DNA from: Bacteroidales bacterium UBA1256
Lineage (GTDB): Bacteria > Bacteroidota > Bacteroidia > Bacteroidales > Paludibacteraceae
Assembly (NCBI GenBank): GCA_002308195.1
Contig: DBVU01000031.1
Span: 1-6,219 of the forward strand
DNA length: 6,219 nucleotides
Reading direction: 5' to 3'
The notes under the pieces were generated by a model that was given only the letters and a program-made list of their open reading frames with translations, had not been told where the DNA came from and did not search any database. The position numbers were made by a program, and so were the translations under genes. Position 1 is the first letter of the stretch. Each line of letters opens with the position of its first letter. This document shows, one piece after another, positions 1 to 4,721 of the stretch.

Positions 1-6
1 AAAAAA

Positions 7-35
7 GTTGTACCTTTGCGCCCGCAAAGGTCAAC
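7..35 (+). other. Inverted repeat overlapping the promoter box and start of leader
   Basis: The 8-bp arms at 12-19 (acctttgc) and 24-31 (gcaaaggt) are perfectly complementary around a 4-nt gccc loop. Pairing extends by four more bases, 7-10 gttg with 32-35 caac, if t11 is bulged out. The left arm contains most of the -7 box. This could be an operator-like palindrome, or partly a by-product of a common Bacteroidales promoter sequence followed by its complement. The sequence does not decide its role. Confidence 0.5.
11..18 (+). promoter_or_regulatory. Candidate Bacteroidota -7 promoter box
   Basis: The sequence tacctttg fits the Bacteroidota primary sigma factor -7 consensus TAnnTTTG. The matching -33 TTTG would lie about 20 bp upstream, beyond the left edge, so the promoter cannot be confirmed. 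A second match (tacttttg, 52-59) has no TTTG at the right distance upstream and is the weaker candidate. From the first box, transcription would begin near 25 and give a leader of roughly 85 nt before the first LRR gene. Confidence 0.45.
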
Positions 36-111
36 CGGGGTCCCCGACAAATACTTTTGCCGCATATTTGGGTAATTAACACCATACATATAACTTAAAA
101 TTAACAATGTC

Positions 112-2343
112 ATGAGAAAAATCTCCTTATTTTTTTGCGCATTGCTAGTTGCCGTGTGCATGAATGCCACTATCATCAATGGCATCACCTATTCTCTTGA
201 TCCGTCCGACTCTACTGCCTGGGTTTCGGCTGACGAGAGCGGCGAGAGTCTCTATCAGGGCGACATGGTTATCCCTGCTACGGTCGAGTACGAGGGTATC
301 CCCTACCGCGTAACAGGAATCTACTCCTATGCTTTTTCGTATGAGAACCGACTCAAATCGATTGTTCTGCCCGAAGGACTGGAGTCTATCGAGTACGGTG
401 CTTTCGACCATTGCGACAGTCTCCTGTCTATCACGCTGCCTAGCACGTTGAAGTCCATTGCTAAGACAGCCTTCCAGTATTGTTTGCAACTGGATTCCAT
501 CGGTTTGCCGGACAATCTGGAAGTAATCGATGAAGAAGTCTTTCTTGATTGCTACAATCTGCGCGCCATTCATCTGCCGGCCAATCTGAAAACGATCGGC
601 TATGAGGCGTTCCACAATTGCTACAAACTGGCCAACATCACTTTCCCGGAAGGACTGCAAAAGATCATGAGGGATGCTTTCTGGGACTGCTGGAGTCTGA
701 CCGAAATCACCCTGCCTAGCACGCTGACCGTATTGAGTGACTATGCGTTTGAGCAGTGTATCAATCTGCGTAGCATCAATCTGCCGGAATCGATCACCGA
801 TATGGGTAACTATCTGTTCCAGGGCGACACCTTGCTGCCTGAGCCTATCTACAACAGCAAGTATTTTGCCTACTGCCCGCCTAAGTACGCTACTTCTTAC
901 GCCGTACCTGATGGCATCCAGGTAATTCAGGGTGGTGCTTTCTTTGATCCTAAAGGATATTCTACCCTCGAGAGCGTTACCCTGCCTTCTTCGGTCCGCA
1001 TCATCTACAACGATGGCTTCAACAACTGTACCCAACTAAGCTCGGTTACACTCAACGAAGGACTGACAGACATCGGAAGCAATGCCTTTGCCAACACCCA
1101 CCTCACGTCGCTCGCCCTGCCGGCTTCGCTGACTTATGTCTCAGCCACTGCTTTCCCTGCCAGCCTGACCACTCTGACCATTGCTGAGGGGAATACCACA
1201 TACCAGGTAGTCAACAATTGCTTGATCGAGAAAAACTCGGGCGCATTGGTTTGGTCGCCTGTAGGGGCTGCGCTGCCGGAAGGAATCACCGAAATAGCCG
1301 ATTACGCTTTCAATAATCGTACCGACCTGACCGAGTTTACCATTCCGTCCACCGTCACCAAGATTGGCGAATACGCGTTCTCCCATTGCGACAACCTGAC
1401 CTCTATCGTTGTTCCCGAAGGAGTAACGGAGATGGGCTACGGAGTATTCGAATCTTGCTCGCACCTGAGGGAGGTAACCCTGCCTTCTTCGTTGACCGAG
1501 TTGAGCGGTTTTATGTTCTACTATTGCTACCGCTTGGAGACCGTTCATCTGCCGGCCAATCTGAAATCGATCGGTGAGTATGCCTTCTATGTGTGCGACA
1601 GTCTGAAATCGCTCGACCTGCCTAATTCGGTACAGAATATTGAAGATTATGCGTTCAGTGACTGCTATCATCTGACTTCGCCTATCTACAATGATCATCT
1701 CTTTGTCCGCATGCCGACGAGCTACGAAGGCGCGTATACCATACCTGAAGGCATCGAGACGATTGAGAGCTATGCGTTCCATATTTGCGAGAAACTGACA
1801 GGCGTTACTTTCCCGTCTTCGCTCAGACGTATCGAGCGAGAAGCTTTCTGGTTGTACAACGAATCTCCGCTGACCGTCATCGACCTGTCGAAAGGCTGCG
1901 ACACGATCGACTCATACGCCTTTGAGGATGTCTATGGTGTGGAGAAACTCCTCCTGCCGGCTTCGCTGAAGTATATTGAAGACTATGCTTTCTCGTTCTA
2001 CGATTTCACCAACCTAAAGGAGATTTGGAACTACGCTGCTACGCCGCTTGATATGCATGCACAGGGCATCTATGATATTAATGTGGCTTGGTATTATATC
2101 GAAAACGATGTAGACCCTGCTGACGTCATACTCTATGTTCCGGAAGGTTCGGTCGATGCCTACAAGGCCGCAGATATCTGGAAAGAATTCGATGTACAAC
2201 CGATGCCTGGAAGCCATACGGGTATCGACAATGTCGATGGTCAAGAGTCGAATGTCGAAGGTCGAAAGATTTTGCGCAATGGCCAATTGCTCATCGAGCG
2301 CGATGGACGCGTTTATAACGTCCTTGGCACGCAAGTCCGTTAA
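112..2343 (+). CDS. Secreted BspA-like leucine-rich-repeat protein (LRR_5 family), 743 aa
   Basis: A predicted exported protein. Residues 1-19 form a signal peptide (basic MRK, then a hydrophobic core ending near CMNA). From residue 81, seven consecutive 23-residue LRR_5 repeats start at L81, L104, L127, L150, L173, L196 and L219. They follow the pattern LxxIxLPxxLxxIxxxAFxxC, with a cysteine recurring in most units. A further repeat block lies at about 281-640. Two interrupting segments contain PIYN...Y motifs (about 244-266 and 523-543), and a third variable insert lies near 355-390. After the LRRs come a YVPEGSVDAYKAA motif (675-687), a short acidic linker (about 704-718) encoded by heptamer repeats, and a conserved tail (719-743). 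The family includes Tannerella BspA, a surface protein that binds host matrix proteins; the ligand here is unknown. The chosen ATG gives the signal peptide directly, and no Shine-Dalgarno is visible, as is usual in Bacteroidota. An ATG at 107 opens only a two-codon ORF. The gene is probably cotranscribed with its paralog at 2461. Confidence 0.93.
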   Translation: MRKISLFFCALLVAVCMNATIINGITYSLDPSDSTAWVSADESGESLYQGDMVIPATVEYEGIPYRVTGIYSYAFSYENRLKSIVLPEGLESIEYGAFDHCDSLLSITLPSTLKSIAKTAFQYCLQLDSIGLPDNLEVIDEEVFLDCYNLRAIHLPANLKTIGYEAFHNCYKLANITFPEGLQKIMRDAFWDCWSLTEITLPSTLTVLSDYAFEQCINLRSINLPESITDMGNYLFQGDTLLPEPIYNSKYFAYCPPKYATSYAVPDGIQVIQGGAFFDPKGYSTLESVTLPSSVRIIYNDGFNNCTQLSSVTLNEGLTDIGSNAFANTHLTSLALPASLTYVSATAFPASLTTLTIAEGNTTYQVVNNCLIEKNSGALVWSPVGAALPEGITEIADYAFNNRTDLTEFTIPSTVTKIGEYAFSHCDNLTSIVVPEGVTEMGYGVFESCSHLREVTLPSSLTELSGFMFYYCYRLETVHLPANLKSIGEYAFYVCDSLKSLDLPNSVQNIEDYAFSDCYHLTSPIYNDHLFVRMPTSYEGAYTIPEGIETIESYAFHICEKLTGVTFPSSLRRIEREAFWLYNESPLTVIDLSKGCDTIDSYAFEDVYGVEKLLLPASLKYIEDYAFSFYDFTNLKEIWNYAATPLDMHAQGIYDINVAWYYIENDVDPADVILYVPEGSVDAYKAADIWKEFDVQPMPGSHTGIDNVDGQESNVEGRKILRNGQLLIERDGRVYNVLGTQVR
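2233..2267 (+). repeat. Five-unit heptamer tandem repeat in the linker coding sequence
   Basis: Five head-to-tail 7-bp units of the form gtcgann (one is gtcaaga) encode the linker between the LRR domain and the C-terminal tail. Because 7 is not a multiple of 3, the peptide repeats only after three units, giving VDGQESN followed by VEGRK. Gain or loss of one unit would put the tail out of frame. The units are not identical, which should reduce slippage. Confidence 0.85.
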
Positions 2344-2405
2344 AAGGCTAGAGGTTAAAGGCTAGAGGTTAGAGCTTTTCGCCGCTCGCCTCTCGCCTCT
2401 CGCCC
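2343..2405 (+). repeat. Intergenic heptamer repeat tract, nine units in phase
   Basis: Starting at the last base of the stop codon, nine 7-bp units run in register. Two perfect copies of a 14-bp unit (aaaggctagaggtt, 2343-2356 and 2357-2370) are followed by agagctt and ttcgccg, then three near-identical units, ctcgcct twice and ctcgccc once. The left part is purine-rich (agagg) and the right part pyrimidine-rich (cctct), so the halves could pair imperfectly. No T-run follows, so it does not look like an intrinsic terminator. Confidence 0.8.
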
Positions 2406-2437
2406 TTCACTAACTCACTAATTCACTAACTCATTAA
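2406..2437 (+). repeat. Intergenic octamer repeat tract, four units
   Basis: Four 8-bp units, alternating ttcactaa and ctcactaa (the last is ctcattaa), directly follow the heptamer tract and lead into the AT-rich leader of the second LRR gene. No TAnnTTTG box or -33 TTTG is visible anywhere in 2344-2460, which favours readthrough from the upstream gene. Confidence 0.8.
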
Positions 2438-2460
2438 ACATTAACCAATAACAAACGCGT

Positions 2461-4455
2461 ATGAAGAAAATCTCCTTATTGTTTTGCGCATTATGCGCGC
2501 TTGCGATGACCGGTAAGGCACAGACCTATATCGATAACATCGCGTATGATTATTACGGAAGCGGTAGCTCACGCTACGCCGTGGTAACCAACAACTACAT
2601 GACCGGGTACGAGGGTGACATAGTCATTCCCGATACTATCGAGATTGATGGCGACAAATACCCTGTAACAGCTATTGGTACCTATGCCTTTGAGTACGCT
2701 CACGATCTTACCAGTGTCACTCTGCCAAACACTATCAAAGTGATTTATGGCGAGGCTTTCCACGAATGTTATAAGCTCCGCAGCATCAACCTGCCGGAAG
2801 GACTGGAACAGATCATGCAAGATGCTTTCTGGGATTGCCAGAGTCTGACCGAACTCACGTTGCCTAGCACCCTGAAGCGAATCGAGGCCTACGCCTTCGA
2901 AGGATGTTACAGCCTGCGTACCATCAATTTCCCTGAGTCTTTGGAATACGCAGATGGCTTTTTGTTCCAGGGTGACACCTTGTCGGCGCCTGTCTACAAC
3001 AGCAAGTATTTTGCCCATTTCCCGCCTAATTATGCAACCAGTTACACTGTGCCTGATGGCATCGTGACCATTCTGGATGGCGCTTTCCAAGATGCTGAGT
3101 CGCTGACCAGCGTCACGCTCCCTTCGTCGGTTAAATATATCAAGAACGATGCATTCAATGGTACGGGCCTAACCGCCATCACGTTGCCCGAGGGAGTGGA
3201 AACCATCGGAAGCCAGGCTTTCCTCGGGACCAACATTGCTTCGCTCCATCTGCCTGCTTCGCTGACTTATATTGAGCCAAATGCTATACCTACCACGGTC
3301 ACCACTATCACGGTGGACGAGGCTAACTCGGAGTACTATATCGCTAACAGCTGCCTGGTACGGAAATACAATAATGCGCTAGTCTATGCTCCGGAGGGAG
3401 CTACGCTGCCGGATGTTATCACCGAGATTGGCGATCAAGCATTCATGGGACGTACCTTCACTTCGTTCACTATTCCTTCTACGATAACGCGCATCGGTGC
3501 CGAAGCGTTTGCATACTGCTACTTGCTAGATTCCATCATCATCCCTGAGAGTGTCACCGCTATCGCAGGCAATGCGTTCTTTAGCTGCTACAATCTGAAG
3601 AAAGTGGTGCTGCCGGATGGATTGAAAGAGATATCTCCGTACACTTTCTACGAATGTCAAAGCCTGGCGGAAATCAATGTTCCCTCTTCGTTGGAAAGCA
3701 TTGGTTCAGGTGCTTTCGGATATTGCTACGCGCTCAAGTCGTTCAACCTGCCTGAGTCGACTACGCAGCTTGGGACAGAGATCTTCGCTGCTTCCGGCGT
3801 GGAGCATCCGATCTACAACAGCAAGTATTTTGCTTATATGCCGCCCGCGTACAAAGGTGTCTATACCATGCCTGATGTAAGGGAGATCTGTCCGTACGCT
3901 TTCTACTACTGCGACAGCCTGACCGAGGTCATCTTCCCTGAGACGCTTCGCAAAATCGGCAATGAGGCTTTCTGGGGTTGTACGGCCCTGCAGCGAATTG
4001 ACCTGCCTGCCAGCGTTGATACGCTCGAGTCGTACGCGTTTGAGGACTGCGAGAGCGTAGAGACCTTGATTCTCCGTGGCGCACCTTCCTTCTACGATAA
4101 CTATGTCTTTGCTTTCTATGACCAGTCAAAGCTGAAAGAGGTATGGAACTACGCCGAGACACCGTTCGCATTCATTTCGCAGGGCGATCCGTTCTATGAT
4201 GTGCCGAATAAGGACCAAATCAAGCTCTACGTACCGGAAGGTTCGGTCGATGCCTACAAAGCTGCGAATTACTGGAAAGAATTCGACGTGCAACCGATGC
4301 CGGAGATCCATACGGATATCGACATTGTCGATGGTCAAGAGTCGAAAGGTGCTTCCGAGCACTCCGGAACAAGTCGAAAGACTCTCCGCAATGGCCAATT
4401 GCTCATCGAACGCGATGGACGCGTTTATACAGTTGATGGACGTCCAGTCCGTTAA
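2461..4455 (+). CDS. Secreted BspA-like leucine-rich-repeat protein (LRR_5 family), 664 aa, paralog of upstream gene
   Basis: A second exported LRR protein. The signal peptide is residues 1-20, with likely cleavage before Q21 (GKA/QTY). LRR_5 repeats fill about 83-168, 213-275, 333-445 and 485-560, with the same LxxIxLPxxLxxIxxxAFxxC pattern. They are broken by PxYNSKYFA segments near 177-196 and 450-465. A third insert (about 282-318: ANSEYYI, then NALVYAPEG) matches the one in the upstream protein. YVPEGSVDAYKAA (590-602) precedes the linker and tail. Compared with the 743-aa paralog it has fewer repeats and a linker six residues longer. The first ~25 bp and the last ~120 bp are nearly identical to the paralog, while the repeat region has diverged. 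This points to tandem duplication followed by remodelling of the binding surface. No promoter is visible in the 117-bp gap, so it is probably in an operon with the upstream gene. The likely location is the outer surface or exterior; the ligand is unknown. Confidence 0.93.
   Translation: MKKISLLFCALCALAMTGKAQTYIDNIAYDYYGSGSSRYAVVTNNYMTGYEGDIVIPDTIEIDGDKYPVTAIGTYAFEYAHDLTSVTLPNTIKVIYGEAFHECYKLRSINLPEGLEQIMQDAFWDCQSLTELTLPSTLKRIEAYAFEGCYSLRTINFPESLEYADGFLFQGDTLSAPVYNSKYFAHFPPNYATSYTVPDGIVTILDGAFQDAESLTSVTLPSSVKYIKNDAFNGTGLTAITLPEGVETIGSQAFLGTNIASLHLPASLTYIEPNAIPTTVTTITVDEANSEYYIANSCLVRKYNNALVYAPEGATLPDVITEIGDQAFMGRTFTSFTIPSTITRIGAEAFAYCYLLDSIIIPESVTAIAGNAFFSCYNLKKVVLPDGLKEISPYTFYECQSLAEINVPSSLESIGSGAFGYCYALKSFNLPESTTQLGTEIFAASGVEHPIYNSKYFAYMPPAYKGVYTMPDVREICPYAFYYCDSLTEVIFPETLRKIGNEAFWGCTALQRIDLPASVDTLESYAFEDCESVETLILRGAPSFYDNYVFAFYDQSKLKEVWNYAETPFAFISQGDPFYDVPNKDQIKLYVPEGSVDAYKAANYWKEFDVQPMPEIHTDIDIVDGQESKGASEHSGTSRKTLRNGQLLIERDGRVYTVDGRPVR
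4327..4379 (+). repeat. Heptamer repeat in the linker of the second LRR gene, interrupted by a 25-bp hairpin-forming insert
   Basis: Three gtcgann-type heptamers (4327-4347) and one more (4373-4379) flank 25 bp of unrelated sequence at 4348-4372. The insert contains gtgct-tccg-agcac (4349-4362), a 5-bp stem with a 4-nt loop. Relative to the upstream paralog the linker is 18 bp longer, so the frame of the C-terminal tail is kept. Confidence 0.8.
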
Positions 4456-4476
4456 GTCGATAGTCGATAGTTTAGA
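4456..4476 (+). repeat. Heptamer repeat directly after the stop codon
   Basis: Two perfect gtcgata units and a degenerate third (gtttaga) start at the base after the TAA stop. They belong to the same gtcgann family as the linker heptamers 76 bp upstream, so the motif family crosses the coding boundary. Confidence 0.75.
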
Positions 4477-4477
4477 G

Positions 4478-4511
4478 AAAAAAGGAGTGGCCCGAAAGCC
4501 ACTCTTTTTTT
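4478..4511 (+). terminator. Strong intrinsic terminator, probably bidirectional
   Basis: A 14-bp stem forms between 4478-4491 and 4498-4511, with one G-T wobble (4484/4505) and the loop ccgaaa. The GC-rich part is gagtggc/gccactc. Seven T's (4505-4511) follow on the + strand, and six A's (4478-4483) supply a U-run on the - strand. It sits 22 bp after the second LRR stop codon and downstream of the convergent glycosyltransferase unit, so it can serve both. Confidence 0.9.
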
Positions 4512-4569
4512 GTTTACGCTTCGCTGTTTATAGGCTTCGCCGTTTAGTCGCTGCGCTGTTTAATTAAAC
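4512..4569 (+). repeat. GTTTA-spaced short tandem repeats ending in a 12-bp palindrome
   Basis: Three units, each gttta plus a 9-11 bp GC-rich block (cgcttcgct, taggcttcgcc, gtcgctgcgct), start at 4512, 4526 and 4542. They end in the perfect palindrome gtttaattaaac (4558-4569). Beyond it the spacer appears in the opposite orientation (actaaac), so the palindrome is a switch point in the convergent intergenic region. A near copy of the first unit (gtttacgctacgct) is on the - strand at 6086-6099. Confidence 0.75.
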
Positions 4570-4577
4570 CTCTAAAC

Positions 4578-4636
4578 GCTGCGTAGCAGCACTAAACGCA
4601 GCTCTGCTGCACTAAACGCAATCCATTACGGATTGC
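4578..4636 (-). repeat. Array of three hairpins with exact 20-bp period (array 1)
   Basis: Hairpins start at 4578, 4598 and 4618. The first two are 13 bp, with 5-bp perfect stems and 3-nt loops (gctgc-gta-gcagc and gcagc-tct-gctgc). The third is 19 bp (gcaatcc-attac-ggattgc). The 7-bp spacer actaaac is identical each time. On the - strand the array follows the small ORF, whose stop codon lies in the third hairpin. It resembles REP/BIME-type 3' palindromes in general form, but I recognise no named family. Confidence 0.8.
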
Positions 4637-4697
4637 TCTGGTCATACGCTGCTCCGCAGACTTTCCACAGATACGCCGCGAAGGTCTTCTTGCCATC
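4618..4697 (-). repeat. 80-bp direct repeat, copy 1 (partner 6140-6219)
   Basis: This block aligns without gaps to 6140-6219, with 72 of 80 bases identical by hand count. The first 26 bases (hairpin plus ctctggt and c) and the last 19 are fully identical, and the differences cluster between. It covers the third hairpin and the 3' part of the small ORF. The right-hand copy is cut by the window edge, so the true repeat may be longer. Confidence 0.9.
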
Positions 4698-4721
4698 GGT
4701 ATGAAGTCTGTCGTTATGCAT
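4626..4721 (-). CDS. Small ORF (31 aa) overlapping the glycosyltransferase stop codon
   Basis: I do not recognise this peptide. It reads MHNDRLHT, then DGKKTF, an AYLW segment, one cysteine and the end AAYDQSNP. Its ATG (4719-4721) overlaps the end of the glycosyltransferase gene in the arrangement atgcataa, which is typical of translational coupling, and a purine-rich stretch (aagaagaga) lies just upstream. The main evidence for coding is the second copy at 6148-6219. Over 24 shared codons there are eight base differences. Six are at third positions and five are silent, giving only two amino-acid changes (A/V and K/M), and the stop is shared. It has no signal peptide or membrane segment. Instead it could be a decayed or frameshifted C-terminal extension, or part of a repeat element. 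The start codon is less certain than the reading frame, because the homology cannot be followed beyond DGKK. Confidence 0.5.
   Translation of the reverse strand: MHNDRLHTDGKKTFAAYLWKVCGAAYDQSNP

Noticed and set aside
52..59. Second -7 box (tacttttg) as the main promoter of the LRR unit
   Set aside because: It matches TAnnTTTG, but no TTTG-like -33 element lies 19-23 bp upstream, so it was kept only as an alternative.
107..115. Two-codon ORF (atgtcatga) overlapping the first LRR start
   Set aside because: It overlaps the real ATG and might affect initiation, but such a short string is expected by chance in an AT-rich leader.
145..1035. Long open frame on the - strand opposite the first LRR gene (296 codons); another at 1141-1782
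   Set aside because: They lie fully antisense to a clear LRR gene. The 23-residue repeats and codon bias of the sense strand keep the antisense frame open, and the products only mirror the LRR periodicity.
2343..2405. Intrinsic terminator between the two LRR genes
   Set aside because: The complementary agagg/cctct halves pair only imperfectly and no T-run follows. The repeats explain the sequence better.
4578..4636. CRISPR-like array
   Set aside because: Only a few units with 7-bp constant parts and 13-bp palindromic variable parts. There are no 25-40 bp repeats with unique spacers and no cas genes.
4618..4700. + strand reading frame through the 80-bp repeat
   Set aside because: The + frame that fits copy 1 (IHYGLLWSYAAP) meets an in-frame TAG in copy 2, while the - strand frame is open in both and shares its stop.
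4478..4720. Insertion sequence or tRNA-like element in the convergent intergenic region
   Set aside because: No transposase fragment, no flanking target duplication and no cloverleaf could be found. The content is a terminator, short repeats and the small ORF.
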